64,000 nucleotides of DNA from Thermoflexus hugenholtzii (GCF_018771565.1 NZ_CP076326.1:868001-932000), one strand, 5' to 3'; shown: positions 27,041 through 36,717, numbered from the stretch's first letter. The notes: generated by a model from the letters alone, not told the origin. Translations and numbers: made by a program.

Positions 27041-27115
27041 AAGTCGCGGCTGAAGCCGCTTCTGCTGCTTCTGTGGTGATGGCCTCTCGACTTCGGCTTA
27101 TAGCGACCGATTTTC
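27041..27115 (+). repeat. Dispersed hairpin repeat copy upstream of the Agl23-like gene
   Basis: GTCGCGGCTGAAGCCGCTTC (from 27043) and GACTTCGGCTTATAGCGAC (from 27089) match the repeat array at 59700-60167, including the conserved CGGCTTATAGCG end. Confidence 0.6.
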
Positions 27116-27157
27116 AATCGTCGTTCGAAGCAGCGCCTGGCACGAGAAGCCCTCGCG

Positions 27158-27168
27158 TGTGCTATAAT
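27158..27168 (+). promoter_or_regulatory. Extended -10 promoter of the Agl23-like gene
   Basis: TGTGCTATAAT combines a TG-rich extended -10 with a perfect TATAAT. No good -35 is seen. It is 32 nt upstream of the ATG at 27200. Confidence 0.5.
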
Positions 27169-27199
27169 CCGCCTCCGGCATCTTCGCAGGAGCGGAGCG

Positions 27200-30100
27200 A
27201 TGGAGGCAACGATCCGGGTTCCTGCACGATCCCGATGGCGGGCCCTCTGGGAGGATCTGACGCCGGCGGAGCGCCTCGCCTGGGCGATGTTGCTGGCCGC
27301 CGCCGTCTTCACCCGCCTCTGGCGCCTGGGGGAGCGGGTGATGAGCCACGACGAAAGCCTCCACGTCTACTACGCCTATGAGCTCTTTAAAGGCAAAGGT
27401 TTTCAACATACTCCCCTTATGCACGGTCCCCTCAAGTTCCATCTCGACGCCCTCGCTTATCTTCTGTTCGGGGCGGACGATTTCACCGGACGCCTTCCCG
27501 TGGCCCTGGCCGGGATCGCCCTGGTGATGCTGCCCCTCTTCATGCGCCGCTGGTTGGGTCGCTGGGGCAGCTTTGCCGCTTCTCTCTTTTTCTTGATCTC
27601 CCCGATGGTGATGTATCACAGCCGCTACATCCGCGACGAGGGCCTGATGGCTCTGTGGGCGGTCCTCACCGTCTGGATGATCTTCGCTTATATGGAAACC
27701 CGACAGGACCGCTGGCTCTACGGCTTGGCGGCGATCGTCGCCCTCTTCTACACCACCATGGAGGCGGCCTTCATTTACCTGGCCATCTTCGGCCTGCTGC
27801 TCTTCCTCGCCTGGACCACAGCTGTCCTCCGGGATCCCCGCTGGTCCGGGGAGGACCGCCTGATACTGGGAGGGGGGACTGCGCTGCTTCTCCTCGGGGG
27901 TGGGCTGGCGCTGTGGGGGCTGGAGCAAAACGCGACGAAGATCCCCATGGCCTTCCTCTGTCAGCCGGAGTCCATCTCCGAATGGGGCCAGCGGTGGGCT
28001 CTGGCTGGCGGGTTGATCGCTCTGGCCGGGGTCGGGATCCTGGTGTGGCGGCTGGCGGAATGGGGGCGGGCCCGCTTGCAGGAGCAGCCGACCTTCAACC
28101 TGATGATCGTCATCGGGGGTCTGAGCCTGTGGATGCTCTCCCCTGCCGCCCTGATCTGGCTGAATCCCGTTTCGCAGCTCCTCTTCGACCGCGTCTTCGT
28201 CCCCGTGTCGATCTTCGAAAGCGGCTCTTTCAGCGGGATCACCGGGGAGATGATTCGAGTCCTTGTCCTCTTCTTGCTCTTCGGGGCCCTGAGCACCGCC
28301 CTCGGGATGGCCTGGGATCCGGGGCGCTGGCTGATCCTCATGGGGATCTTCTTCGGGATCACTCTCCCGCTGTTCACGACTTTCTTTACCAACGGCGCAG
28401 GGATCGCCACCGGCTACATCGGCTCCCTGGGCTACTGGATGGCGCAGCAGTGCGTCCAGCGGGGAAGCCAGCCGCTCTTTTATTACTTCGTCATCGCCCC
28501 GATGTATGAGTTCATGCCGATCCTGCTCTCCCTGCCGGCCCTTGGTTATTACGCCGGGCGATGGCTTGCAGGGGCATCATTCCCCACCCCTCTGGACGCT
28601 GCCTTTCGGGGGTTCCTGGGGTTCTGGGTGATCCTCTCGTGGGTCGCTTACACGCTGGCCGGGGAGAAGATGCCATGGCTCACGGTCCATCTTACGGTCC
28701 CCATGATCCTGCTTTCCGCGACCTTCCTGAACGACACCCTGGGGGCTCTGGATTGGGGCCGGTGGTGGCGGGGCGGCGGAGCCGTCGCCGCGTTGCTGAT
28801 CCTCCCCTTTGGGGCTGCCCTCCTGGGTCTTCTGACGGCCTGGCCTCAGGCCCGCTTGGCCATGCAGGCCCCGACCCTGGAATCTCTCCGGGCAGCCAAC
28901 CAGGTCATCGCAGCTCTGATCAGCATAGGAGCCGTTGTAGGGGGCTGGGTCTACCTGGGCCCGCGTCTCGGCCTTGCCGGGCTCTTTCAGTCCTTCGCCC
29001 TCGCCGTCCTGGCCGTTCTCCTCTTCGCCACCCTTCACGTGGCCTGGCGCTTCAACTTCATCAACTACGACCTGGCCCTGGAGCACGGGGTCTACGCCCA
29101 CGGCGCCCCCGGTGTGAAGATCGCCATGCGCCGTATCGAGGAGATCGCCCGCGCCCTCGGGCGGGACGCGGTGACGGTGGCTTACGACAACGACAGCTCC
29201 TGGCCCTTCACCTGGTATCTGCGGGACTGGAGGCAGCGCTATTTCGGAGAGAACCCGCGGCGCGAGGACCTGGAGGCCCCGGTGATCCTGGTGGGCAGCG
29301 CCAACTGGTATAAGGTGGAGAACGCCCTCCGCAACACCCATGAATCTTATCTATACCATCTGATCTGGTGGCCGATGGAGGATTACCGGGAGCTGACCTG
29401 GGAGCGCCTCCAGCGCTGGCTTTTGGATCCGGCGCGGCGGGCGGCTCTCTGGGACATCTTCTGGAGCCGGGACTACACCCGCTACGATCAGATCACCGGG
29501 AAAACCCACACCCTTGAGGACTGGCCGCTGGCCCATGATTTCAAACTCTTCATCCGAAAGGATGTGGCGGCGAAGGCCTGGCCCCTGCGTCCTCAGCAGG
29601 CGCTCGCCGCGCCCACGCCGCCGCCGGATCCTTACGCCCCTGTGAGCCGGAGCCTGACCGCCGTTCAGATCCTTGGAGGCCCCGGAAGTGAACCCGGGCG
29701 CTTTCAGGAGCCCCACGGCATCGCCGTTGGGCCGGACGGAACCCTTTATGTGACCGATGGACGCAACCACCGGGTGCAGGTCTTCTCCCCGGACGGCCGG
29801 CTCCTGCGGACATGGGGATCCTTCTGCGCCCTTTATGAGAGTGGGGCCCCGGGGTGTATCGATCCCGACGGTCCAGGGCCGATGCCGCTGGGCGCCGGGC
29901 AGTTCAACGAGCCCTGGGGGATCGCCGTGGGGCCCGATGACACGGTCTATGTGGCGGACCTGTGGAACCATCGGGTCCAGCAGTTCACCGCCGACGGCCG
30001 CTTCCTCCGCGCATGGGGCGGCTTCGCTCGGGTGGAGGATCCGCAGGACCAGCCCGGCACCTTCTTCGGGCCCCGGGGCCTTCAGGTCCATGGCGATCGC

Positions 30101-30577
30101 GTCTATGTCACGGACACCGGCAACAAGCGCGTCCAGGTTTTCGACCGTGAGGGGCGCTTCCTAACGGCCTGGGGTGGGCCCGGCGTCGAGCCCGGGCGGC
30201 TGGACGAGCCGGTGGGCATCGCCGTCCTGCCGGACGGCAATCTGGTGATCGCCGACACGTGGAACCGGAGGATCCAGATCCTGACGCCGGAAGGGAAGCC
30301 CGTCCGGTCATGGGAGATCGCGGGATGGCTGGATCAGTCCCCCACTACCAAGCCCGATGTCGCGGTGGACGCCCGCGGTCGGATCTTCGTCACCGACCCC
30401 ACCGGCTTCCGGGTTCTGGTCTTCGATGCCCGGGGGCAGCCCCTTCTCGCCTTCGGCCAGTATGGGGATGACGCCGCTTCGTTCCTTCTCCCTCAGGGGA
30501 TCGCCGTCGGGCCTGACGGGCGGGTGTGGGTGGTGGACTCCGGAGGCCACCGGGTGATGGCCTTCCAGGTCCCGTAA
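27200..30577 (+). CDS. Agl23-type (TIGR03663) membrane protein fused to an NHL beta-propeller
   Basis: The first 560 residues are a GT-C-like membrane region: HDESLHVYYAYELFKGKGF (about 50-68) with the acidic first loop, YHSRYIRDEGLMALW, and a helix-loop series. Residues about 620-800 are a soluble domain. From about residue 815 to the end there are at least five NHL repeats (for example PHGIAVGPDGTLYVTDGRNH), each ending in a VQVF-type strand. The Agl23 family is linked to lipid-linked glycan handling in archaea. NHL propellers bind ligands or partners. At 1125 residues it is larger than usual family members because of the propeller. Confidence 0.82.
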   Translation: MEATIRVPARSRWRALWEDLTPAERLAWAMLLAAAVFTRLWRLGERVMSHDESLHVYYAYELFKGKGFQHTPLMHGPLKFHLDALAYLLFGADDFTGRLPVALAGIALVMLPLFMRRWLGRWGSFAASLFFLISPMVMYHSRYIRDEGLMALWAVLTVWMIFAYMETRQDRWLYGLAAIVALFYTTMEAAFIYLAIFGLLLFLAWTTAVLRDPRWSGEDRLILGGGTALLLLGGGLALWGLEQNATKIPMAFLCQPESISEWGQRWALAGGLIALAGVGILVWRLAEWGRARLQEQPTFNLMIVIGGLSLWMLSPAALIWLNPVSQLLFDRVFVPVSIFESGSFSGITGEMIRVLVLFLLFGALSTALGMAWDPGRWLILMGIFFGITLPLFTTFFTNGAGIATGYIGSLGYWMAQQCVQRGSQPLFYYFVIAPMYEFMPILLSLPALGYYAGRWLAGASFPTPLDAAFRGFLGFWVILSWVAYTLAGEKMPWLTVHLTVPMILLSATFLNDTLGALDWGRWWRGGGAVAALLILPFGAALLGLLTAWPQARLAMQAPTLESLRAANQVIAALISIGAVVGGWVYLGPRLGLAGLFQSFALAVLAVLLFATLHVAWRFNFINYDLALEHGVYAHGAPGVKIAMRRIEEIARALGRDAVTVAYDNDSSWPFTWYLRDWRQRYFGENPRREDLEAPVILVGSANWYKVENALRNTHESYLYHLIWWPMEDYRELTWERLQRWLLDPARRAALWDIFWSRDYTRYDQITGKTHTLEDWPLAHDFKLFIRKDVAAKAWPLRPQQALAAPTPPPDPYAPVSRSLTAVQILGGPGSEPGRFQEPHGIAVGPDGTLYVTDGRNHRVQVFSPDGRLLRTWGSFCALYESGAPGCIDPDGPGPMPLGAGQFNEPWGIAVGPDDTVYVADLWNHRVQQFTADGRFLRAWGGFARVEDPQDQPGTFFGPRGLQVHGDRVYVTDTGNKRVQVFDREGRFLTAWGGPGVEPGRLDEPVGIAVLPDGNLVIADTWNRRIQILTPEGKPVRSWEIAGWLDQSPTTKPDVAVDARGRIFVTDPTGFRVLVFDARGQPLLAFGQYGDDAASFLLPQGIAVGPDGRVWVVDSGGHRVMAFQVP

Positions 30578-30611
30578 AGGTGCGCCGATATCGTTCGTGA
30601 AGGAGGGCACG

Positions 30612-30620
30612 TGCTATAAT
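30612..30620 (+). promoter_or_regulatory. Extended -10 promoter of the MNT-HepT-sucC operon
   Basis: TGCTATAAT forms an extended -10 with perfect TATAAT (30615-30620). It is 33 nt before the first gene and is the only clear promoter upstream of sucC. Confidence 0.5.
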
Positions 30621-30652
30621 CGGGTTCGGATCTCTTTTCCAGAGCGTGGGGG

Positions 30653-31039
30653 ATGCCGAAGACGGCGGCGGATCTCACCCCGGAGGAACTGGAGGCGTAT
30701 CGTGAGGCCTGGCGACGGCGCTGGGCGGAGGAGGAAGCCCGGCGGGCCCGGCGTCAGGAGCGGGCCTGGGCGGTGGCCCGTGCCGCCGCCCGATTATTAA
30801 AGGAACGCTTCGGCGCCCGTCGGGTGCGGGCCTTCGGCTCGCTCCCCACCCCGTGGTTCCGGGAGCGCTCCGATATCGATCTGGCGGTGGAAGGTGTTCC
30901 CCCCGAGCGTCTGGGCGAAGCGGAGGCTGCCCTGGCGGAGTTGGCCCCGGATTTCCGCGTGGATCTCGTTCCTCTGGAAGCGCTTCGGGATGCGCCCCGG
31001 CTGCTTCGCCGCATTGAAGAAGAGGGGGTGGATCTGTGA
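30653..31039 (+). CDS. MNT-type nucleotidyltransferase, likely antitoxin
   Basis: The 128-residue protein has a helical N-terminal half and a minimal nucleotidyltransferase core: VRAFGSLPTPWFRERSDIDL carries the Gly-Ser and the Asp-X-Asp metal site (about residues 61-80). In MNT-HepT pairs this enzyme adds AMP groups to the HEPN RNase toxin and silences it. It overlaps the HepT-like gene by 4 bp (GTGA), and that gene in turn overlaps sucC, so all three are translationally coupled. Confidence 0.8.
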   Translation: MPKTAADLTPEELEAYREAWRRRWAEEEARRARRQERAWAVARAAARLLKERFGARRVRAFGSLPTPWFRERSDIDLAVEGVPPERLGEAEAALAELAPDFRVDLVPLEALRDAPRLLRRIEEEGVDL

Positions 31040-31437
31040 GGCCTGAGGTGCGGTTGCGGATCGGTCGAATCGAGGGGGATCTGGAGGATCTGCGGCGGGT
31101 GGTGGAACGCGCGACCCGCTTCGTGGTGGATCAGGCAGTGCCGGAGGGTCCCCACTGGCATGAGGAGCTCTTGCCTCAGGCAAGCCTGGAGATCCCCTCC
31201 CTCCGACCGGCAGTGCTCCGGCGTAGCACGCGGGATTGTCTCGATGAATACCGTCGGTTCCGCCATGTGGTTCGAAACGTCTATGCCTTTGTGTTCGATC
31301 GAGCCCGCCTGAGGGAGCTGGCGCGCGGCCTCCCGAAGTGCTTTGAAGATGTCTCCCATGACCTTCAGGCGTTTCGGGAGTTCCTGGAGCGTCTGCATCC
31401 AGAGATCTCCAGTTCAACGCAGGGGGAGGAACAATGA
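31036..31437 (+). CDS. HepT-like HEPN toxin
   Basis: A 133-residue all-helical protein. [20 protein letters not shown] (about 75-94) is the core of the HepT-like HEPN subfamily. The RX4HXY form seen in classical HepT is not present exactly; the Arg-His and Arg-Asn pairs are. [16 protein letters not shown] ends the bundle. By family it would be an RNase toxin neutralised by the MNT protein encoded just before it. Its stop codon overlaps the sucC start (ATGA). Confidence 0.72.
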   Translation: MRPEVRLRIGRIEGDLEDLRRVVERATRFVVDQAVPEGPHWHEELLPQASLEIPSLRPAVLRRSTRDCLDEYRRFRHVVRNVYAFVFDRARLRELARGLPKCFEDVSHDLQAFREFLERLHPEISSSTQGEEQ

Positions 31438-32615
31438 AGCTGCATGAGTTCCAGTCCAAACAGCTCTTCGCGCGGTATGGGATCCCGATCCCCCGGGGGA
31501 AGGTGGCGACCAGCCCGGAGGAAGCCCGGGCCATCGCCAAGGAGCTGGGGAAGCCGGTGGTTGTCAAGGCCCAGGTCCTGGTGGGCGGGCGCGGCAAGGC
31601 AGGGGGGATCCGCCTGGCCCGCACCCCCGAGGAAGCGGAACAGGTCGCCGAGCAGATCCTCAGCATGACCCTCAAAGGCCTGCCTGTGCGCCGGGTCCTC
31701 GTGGATGAGGCGGCGGAGATCCAGGCGGAGCTCTACCTGGGGCTCACCATCGACCGGGCGCGCCGGCGGGTCGTGGCCATGGCCTCCTCGGCAGGCGGTG
31801 TGGACATCGAGGAGGTCGCCCGGACCACGCCGGAGAAGATTGTTCGGGTGATCATTGAGCCGGAGCTCGGCTTGCGGGAATATCAGGCCCGGACCCTGGC
31901 GGCAGGGATCGGGCTGGATCGTTCCCTCTGGGCTTCCTTCACCCAGATCGCTCTCGGCCTGTATCGCTGCTTCGAGGAGAACGATGCGACCCTGGCGGAG
32001 ATCAACCCCCTGGCCGTGGTGCCCGGCCCGGCGCTGTTGGCCCTGGATGGAAAGGTGATCATCGACGACAACGCCCTGTTCCGTCATCCGGATCTGGCGG
32101 CCATGCGCGATGAGGACGAAGAGACGCCGACGGAGCGGGAGGCCCGCAAGTATGGGATCAGCTATGTGCAGCTGGATGGCAACATCGGGTGCATGGTCAA
32201 CGGAGCCGGCCTGGCGATGGCGACCATGGACATCATCCAGCTCTATGGAGGACGCCCGGCGAACTTCCTGGACATCGGGGGCGGCGCGAGCGCGGAGCGC
32301 GTGGCAGCGGCCATGCGCTTGATCCTCTCGGACCCCAACGTGAAAGCGGTCCTGATCAACATCTTCGGTGGCATCACCCGCTGCGATGAGGTCGCCCGAG
32401 GGATGCTGGCCGCTTTTGAGATGGTCCGCCCGCGTGTGCCTGTGGTCGTCCGGCTGGTAGGGACCAACGAGGCCGAAGGCCGGGCGATCCTGCAACAGGC
32501 CCAGGGGGTCACCCTGTATACGGCCACCACCCTCGTGGAGGCCGCCCAGCAGGTCGTGCGCCTGGCCGGGGATGGGCACGGATCCTCCCCGTCCGGGCCG
32601 GAGCAGCGGCGATGA
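31434..32615 (+). CDS. sucC: Succinyl-CoA ligase (ADP-forming) beta subunit
   Basis: SucC binds nucleotide and pairs with SucD to make ATP or GTP from succinyl-CoA in the TCA cycle. The ATP-grasp N-terminus is present ([36 protein letters not shown]), then LAEINPLAV (metal ligands), [18 protein letters not shown], and [18 protein letters not shown] with [13 protein letters not shown]. 393 residues is the normal length. It starts on the stop codon of a HepT-like toxin and ends on the start codon of a HEPN protein. SucD is 760 nt further on. Confidence 0.96.
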   Translation: MKLHEFQSKQLFARYGIPIPRGKVATSPEEARAIAKELGKPVVVKAQVLVGGRGKAGGIRLARTPEEAEQVAEQILSMTLKGLPVRRVLVDEAAEIQAELYLGLTIDRARRRVVAMASSAGGVDIEEVARTTPEKIVRVIIEPELGLREYQARTLAAGIGLDRSLWASFTQIALGLYRCFEENDATLAEINPLAVVPGPALLALDGKVIIDDNALFRHPDLAAMRDEDEETPTEREARKYGISYVQLDGNIGCMVNGAGLAMATMDIIQLYGGRPANFLDIGGGASAERVAAAMRLILSDPNVKAVLINIFGGITRCDEVARGMLAAFEMVRPRVPVVVRLVGTNEAEGRAILQQAQGVTLYTATTLVEAAQQVVRLAGDGHGSSPSGPEQRR

Positions 32616-32995
32616 ACCGATGGCGGGACTGGTGGCGACAGGCTCAGGCGGATCTGCGGCATGCTCGAGAGAGCGTGCGGCTGGAGGATTACGCTTGGGC
32701 CTGCTTCGCAGCTCAACAGGCTGCGGAGAAAGCCTTGAAAGCCCTCTATATGAGGCGAAACCAGATCGCCTGGGGGCATTCCGTGCGGTTGTTGCTGGAG
32801 CAGCTCGGCGAGGAGATCCCTGAAAGCCTGCTCGAGGCGGCGCGCATTCTGGATAAATATTACATCGGCCCACGGTATCCGAATGCCCATCCGGCCGGGG
32901 CACCCTTTGAACTATATACCCGCCATGAAGCGCTGGAGGCCATCCGGCTCGCTGAGGAGATCCTGAGCTATGTCCGTGCGGATTTGGAAAGCTGA
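32612..32995 (+). CDS. HEPN-domain protein (toxin-type) between sucC and sucD
   Basis: 127 residues with a clear HEPN (PF05168-like) pattern: [16 protein letters not shown] (about 7-22), [20 protein letters not shown] (about 27-46), [11 protein letters not shown], then RYPNAHPAG and [24 protein letters not shown] proteins are often RNases paired with MNT nucleotidyltransferases. It begins inside sucC (ATGA overlap) and overlaps the following MNT gene by 26 nt, the reverse gene order of the pair before sucC. Confidence 0.85.
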   Translation: MNRWRDWWRQAQADLRHARESVRLEDYAWACFAAQQAAEKALKALYMRRNQIAWGHSVRLLLEQLGEEIPESLLEAARILDKYYIGPRYPNAHPAGAPFELYTRHEALEAIRLAEEILSYVRADLES

Positions 32996-33338
32996 CCGTC
33001 AGAGGATCCAGAGCGGCCTGGAGCGCTGGTTGAAGGAGGTCATCGAGCCGGCGCAGGAGGTTCGAGAGGTCTGGCTGTTCGGATCCTACGCGCGAGGGGA
33101 AGAGTGGCCGGGAAGCGATGTGGATCTGCTGTTGATCGTGCGCGAAGCGGAGGGGCGTTTCGAGGATCGTGCGCTGCGGTATATTCCTCTGCGCTCGGAT
33201 TTGCCTCTTGAGATATTCGTCTACACAGAGGAGGAGGCGCGTGCCCTATCCGGGCAGCCCGGCTCTTTGGTCTGGATCGCCTTCCGGGAGGGTCGGTGTC
33301 TCTGGCGGCGGGAGGAGGACGCGGGACCCGGCGGATAA
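32970..33338 (+). CDS. MNT-type nucleotidyltransferase paired with HEPN
   Basis: 122 residues. The nucleotidyltransferase core reads VWLFGSYARGEEWPGSDVDL (about 34-53), with Gly-Ser and Asp-X-Asp. A third acidic position is provided by LPLEIFVYTEEEA. It is the likely antitoxin or regulator of the overlapping HEPN protein. It lies 39 nt before sucD in the same orientation and should be on the same mRNA. Confidence 0.82.
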   Translation: MSVRIWKADRQRIQSGLERWLKEVIEPAQEVREVWLFGSYARGEEWPGSDVDLLLIVREAEGRFEDRALRYIPLRSDLPLEIFVYTEEEARALSGQPGSLVWIAFREGRCLWRREEDAGPGG

Positions 33339-33377
33339 GAGCGGGCGGAGGTTATCCTTTCGAGGAGGAGATCGGCG

Positions 33378-34256
33378 ATGAGCATCCTGGTCCATCGCAA
33401 CACGCGCGTGGTGGTGCAGGGGATCACGGGCCGCGAAGGCCAGTTCCACACCCAGCAGATGCTGGAATACGGCACGCAGGTGGTGGCCGGGGTCACCCCG
33501 GGCAAGGGCGGGCAGTGGATCCTGGGGATCCCGGTGTTCGACACTGTGAAGGAAGCCGTGGAGGCGACCGGGGCCAACTGCTCGGTGATCTTCGTCCCTG
33601 CCCGCTTCGCCCCCGACGCCATCCTGGAAGCGGCCGACGCGGGAGTCCCCCTGATCGTCTGCATCACGGAGGGGATCCCCGTTCAGGACATGATTCGGGT
33701 CCGGGCTTACCTGGATCGTAAGGGTGTGCGGCTGATCGGGCCCAACGGACCCGGCCTGATCACCCCGGGGGAATGCAAGGTGGGGATCATCCCTGGCCAC
33801 ATCACCCGCCCGGGCCCGGTGGGCATTGTCTCGCGCTCGGGGACCCTGACCTATGAGGTGATCGCGGCCCTGAGTCAGCGGGGCATCGGCCAGAGCACCT
33901 GTGTGGGGATCGGCGGCGATCCCATCCCTGGAACCAATTTCGTAGAAGTCCTGGCGATGTTTGAGGAAGATCCACAAACGGAGCATATTGTGCTGATCGG
34001 CGAGATCGGCGGCACGGAGGAGGAGCGGGCGGCGGATTTCATCGCCACGAAGATGAGCAAGCCGGTAACGGCCTTCATCGCCGGGCGCACGGCGCCTCCG
34101 GGCAAGCGCATGGGGCATGCGGGGGCGATCATCGAGGGAGGGACCGGCTCCGCTGCGGAGAAGATCGCCAAGCTGGAAAGCGTGGGCATCCCTGTCGCCC
34201 GCCATCCGGAGGAGATCGCGGAGATCGTGGCCAGCCGGCTCGGTGTCCGCGCGTGA
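33378..34256 (+). CDS. sucD: Succinyl-CoA ligase alpha subunit
   Basis: SucD binds CoA and carries the phosphohistidine. [19 protein letters not shown] (about 17-35) and [10 protein letters not shown] are the CoA site. The active histidine is in [20 protein letters not shown] (about 240-259). [16 protein letters not shown] contains the catalytic glutamates. 292 residues is normal. AGGAGGAG lies upstream of the ATG. The stop overlaps the ABC ATPase start (GTGA). Confidence 0.96.
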   Translation: MSILVHRNTRVVVQGITGREGQFHTQQMLEYGTQVVAGVTPGKGGQWILGIPVFDTVKEAVEATGANCSVIFVPARFAPDAILEAADAGVPLIVCITEGIPVQDMIRVRAYLDRKGVRLIGPNGPGLITPGECKVGIIPGHITRPGPVGIVSRSGTLTYEVIAALSQRGIGQSTCVGIGGDPIPGTNFVEVLAMFEEDPQTEHIVLIGEIGGTEEERAADFIATKMSKPVTAFIAGRTAPPGKRMGHAGAIIEGGTGSAAEKIAKLESVGIPVARHPEEIAEIVASRLGVRA

Positions 34257-35515
34257 AACGTATGGATGGCGCGATGATCCGTTTCGACCGGGTCTCCAAA
34301 CGGTTCCATGCCCATCGCCAGCGCCCTCGCTCCTTTCATGAGTTGTTCGTCGAAGGGTGGCGGCTCTGGCGGCGACCTCCGGCGGAGGTTTTCTGGGCGC
34401 TGCGGGATGTCTCCTTCGAGGTAAAGCCCGGTGAGACCGTGGGTCTGATCGGGCCCAACGGCGCGGGCAAGAGCACTGTGCTCAAGCTCGCCGCCCGGGT
34501 CCTGGAGCCCACGTCCGGCCGGGTGGAGGTGCGGGGACGGGTAGCCGCCCTGTTGGAACTGGGGGTGGGTTTCCACCCGGAGCTGACAGGCCGGGAGAAT
34601 GTCTTCCTGAACGGCGCCTTCATGGGCATCTCCCGCCGGGAGATGGCCCGCCGCCTGGAGGCCATCGTCGCCTTCGCCGAGCTGGAGGACTACATCGATG
34701 TCCCCGTCAAGCACTACTCCTCCGGGATGTATGTCCGTCTGGCTTTCGCGGTCTCCGTCTACCTGGATCCCGAGATCTTGCTGGTGGACGAGGTGCTGGC
34801 GGTGGGCGACGCGGCTTTCCAGCGCAAATGTGTGGATCATCTGATGGCCCTCCAGCAGGCCGGAGTGACCATCCTGCTGGTCTCCCATGACCTGGAAGCG
34901 GTGCAGCGGCTCTGCCACCGCGCCTTCTGGTTCGATCACGGTCGGATCCGGATGGAGGGGATGCCATCCAGTGTGGTCCAGGCCTATCTGGATCAGGTCC
35001 GCGAGCGGGAGGACCAGGCTCTTCGGGATCACAATCGGCAGGAAGTGCCCGCGCGCCGGGGGAGCGGGCGCGTGCGGATCGAGCGGGTCTACCTGACCGA
35101 CGGCGATGGTCGAGAGCGCTATCATTTCGAGACCGGGGAGACCATCCGGATCCATATGCGCTATCGTGCGCGGGAGCGAATCGAGCGACCGATCTTCGGC
35201 CTGGCCATCCATCGACAGGATGGGGTTCACATCTGCGGCCCCAACACAGCCTTCTCCGGTTTCGAGATCCCTTGGGTGGAGGGAGAGGGGGAGATCATCT
35301 ATACGATCCCCACTCTTCCGCTCCTGGAGGGCACCTATTTGATCTCGGTGGCTGCCACAGATGAGCGGGACAGCGAGATCTTCGATTATCACGATCGGGC
35401 TTATGTCTTCCGGGTGGTGCGCGGCCGGCATCCGGAGCGCTATGGCCTGATGACCATGGGCGGCCGCTGGGATCACGAGCGGCTCTCGGTCCCACAGAGC
35501 CTTTCCGTCCTGTAA
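34253..35515 (+). CDS. Wzt-like polysaccharide ABC exporter ATPase, orphan
   Basis: Residues 1-250 form an ABC ATPase: Walker [21 protein letters not shown] (about 65-84), signature [14 protein letters not shown], and Walker [14 protein letters not shown] with switch His in [10 protein letters not shown]. The substrate-family hallmark is [20 protein letters not shown]. Residues about 285-420 match the Wzt C-terminal carbohydrate-binding domain. Such ATPases power export of lipid-linked O-antigen or teichoic chains. No permease (Wzm) gene is adjacent. The start may be GTG 34253, coupled to sucD, or ATG 34274. Confidence 0.88.
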   Translation: MKRMDGAMIRFDRVSKRFHAHRQRPRSFHELFVEGWRLWRRPPAEVFWALRDVSFEVKPGETVGLIGPNGAGKSTVLKLAARVLEPTSGRVEVRGRVAALLELGVGFHPELTGRENVFLNGAFMGISRREMARRLEAIVAFAELEDYIDVPVKHYSSGMYVRLAFAVSVYLDPEILLVDEVLAVGDAAFQRKCVDHLMALQQAGVTILLVSHDLEAVQRLCHRAFWFDHGRIRMEGMPSSVVQAYLDQVREREDQALRDHNRQEVPARRGSGRVRIERVYLTDGDGRERYHFETGETIRIHMRYRARERIERPIFGLAIHRQDGVHICGPNTAFSGFEIPWVEGEGEIIYTIPTLPLLEGTYLISVAATDERDSEIFDYHDRAYVFRVVRGRHPERYGLMTMGGRWDHERLSVPQSLSVL

Positions 35516-35555
35516 GCGCTTGTTCCTTACGTTACGATGAATCAGGAGGCAGACG

Positions 35556-36542
35556 ATGAGCGATGATCTGGAGGGGTTGCTGAAGGTCTTGACCGAGGCC
35601 CACGGCGTCCCGGGTTATGAAACGGAGGTCCGCGAAGTGATGCGTCGTCTCTTGGAGGGCCTGGGGGAGATCGAGCAGGACAACATCGGCAGCCTGATCT
35701 GCCGGCGCGGCGAAGGCGGGCCTCGAGTGATGCTGGCAGCCCACATGGACGAGATCGGCTTCATGGTCAAGCACATCACTCCCGAAGGCTTCATTCGCTT
35801 CACCCCCCTGGGTGGATGGTTCGATCAGGTGCTCCTGGGTCAGCGTGTTGTCATCAAGACACATAAAGGAGATGTGATCGGCGTGATCGGCGCTAAGCCA
35901 CCTCATCTGCTTCCACCGGATGAGCGCAAGAAGGTGGTCGAGAAAAAGGATATGTATATCGACATCGGTGCCACCTCGGCGAAGGAGGTGGAGGAGGCCG
36001 GGGTGCGTATCGGCGACCCCATCGTGCCCCTGGCGCCGTTCCAGGTGCTGGCCAGTGGCAAGGCGTATCTCGCTAAGGCTTTCGATGACCGGGTGGGCTG
36101 CGCGGTGCTGGTGGAGGTCATGCGCCGCCTGGCCCGAGAGGGGCACCCCAACACCGTCTACGCTGTGGCGACGGTCCAGGAGGAGGTGGGCCTGCGGGGG
36201 GCGGCCACCAGTGTGGAGAAGGTGAACCCCGAGGTGGCCTTGATCCTGGAATCGGACATCGCTGGGGATGTTCCGGGCATCAAGCCCGAGGAGTCTACGG
36301 TGAAGTTGGGCGGTGGTCCCACCATCGTCGTCTACGATGCTCGCATGATCCCGAACCTCCGCCTACGGGATCTGGCGGTGGAAACCGCCTGCGCCCTGGG
36401 GATTCCCATTCAGTTCTCTGTGATCGAGGGAGGCGCCACGGACGGCGGCGTCATTCATCTGCATAAAGGAGGGGTGCCCACGCTGGTCCTCGGCGTCCCC
36501 GCTCGACATATCCATAGTCATGGGGGGCATTGTCCATCGTGA
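35556..36542 (+). CDS. M42-family metallopeptidase, C-terminus frameshifted
   Basis: This is a cobalt/zinc aminopeptidase of the M42 (FrvX/TET) type. Metal and catalytic residues are intact: AAHMDEIGFMVKHI (His, Asp), AFDDRVGC, QEEVGLRGA, ESDIAGDVPG and the final HIHSHGG. A run of six G at 36522-36527 shifts the frame, giving a stop at 36540-36542. With one G fewer the frame continues as IVHRDDIERAIALVTALVQR and ends at 36624, which matches the family's C-terminal helix. It is therefore a recent frameshift or a sequencing error, with only about 27 C-terminal residues altered. AGGAGGCAGACG precedes the ATG. Confidence 0.85.
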   Translation: MSDDLEGLLKVLTEAHGVPGYETEVREVMRRLLEGLGEIEQDNIGSLICRRGEGGPRVMLAAHMDEIGFMVKHITPEGFIRFTPLGGWFDQVLLGQRVVIKTHKGDVIGVIGAKPPHLLPPDERKKVVEKKDMYIDIGATSAKEVEEAGVRIGDPIVPLAPFQVLASGKAYLAKAFDDRVGCAVLVEVMRRLAREGHPNTVYAVATVQEEVGLRGAATSVEKVNPEVALILESDIAGDVPGIKPEESTVKLGGGPTIVVYDARMIPNLRLRDLAVETACALGIPIQFSVIEGGATDGGVIHLHKGGVPTLVLGVPARHIHSHGGHCPS

Positions 36543-36641
36543 CGATATCGAACGAGCCATCGCGCTGGTCACAGCCCTGGTGCAACGCCTGGACACGGAG
36601 ACGGTGGCCCATCTGAGGTCATGAAGGGAAGCTGTCTGAGT

Positions 36642-36647
36642 TATAAT
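36642..36647 (+). promoter_or_regulatory. -10 element of the atpA operon
   Basis: A perfect TATAAT, with no clear -35. Transcription would begin near 36654, so an in-frame GTG at 36655 is unlikely to be the start and ATG 36718 is preferred. Confidence 0.45.
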
Positions 36648-36652
36648 TATCC

Positions 36653-36670
36653 CCGTGACGCCTTTCACAA
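36653..36670 (+). promoter_or_regulatory. Putative Rex operator at atpA
   Basis: CCGTGACGCCTTTCACAA matches TTGTGAA-N4-TTCACAA at 11 of 14 positions, with a perfect right half. It covers the expected transcription start of the atpA operon. Confidence 0.45.
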
Positions 36671-36717
36671 CGGGGTCGAAGCGGGGTTCCCATATCCCAC
36701 TGGACGTGAGGTGGACG

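Noticed and set aside
27138-27150. A sigma-54 promoter (TGGCAC) upstream of the Agl23-like gene
   Set aside because: The required GC-containing -12 element at the right distance is absent, while a perfect TATAAT is present.
30592-30620. A Rex operator at the MNT-HepT-sucC promoter
   Set aside because: TTCGTGAAGGAGGGCACG has one fair half-site but a poor second half, below the level of the four sites reported.
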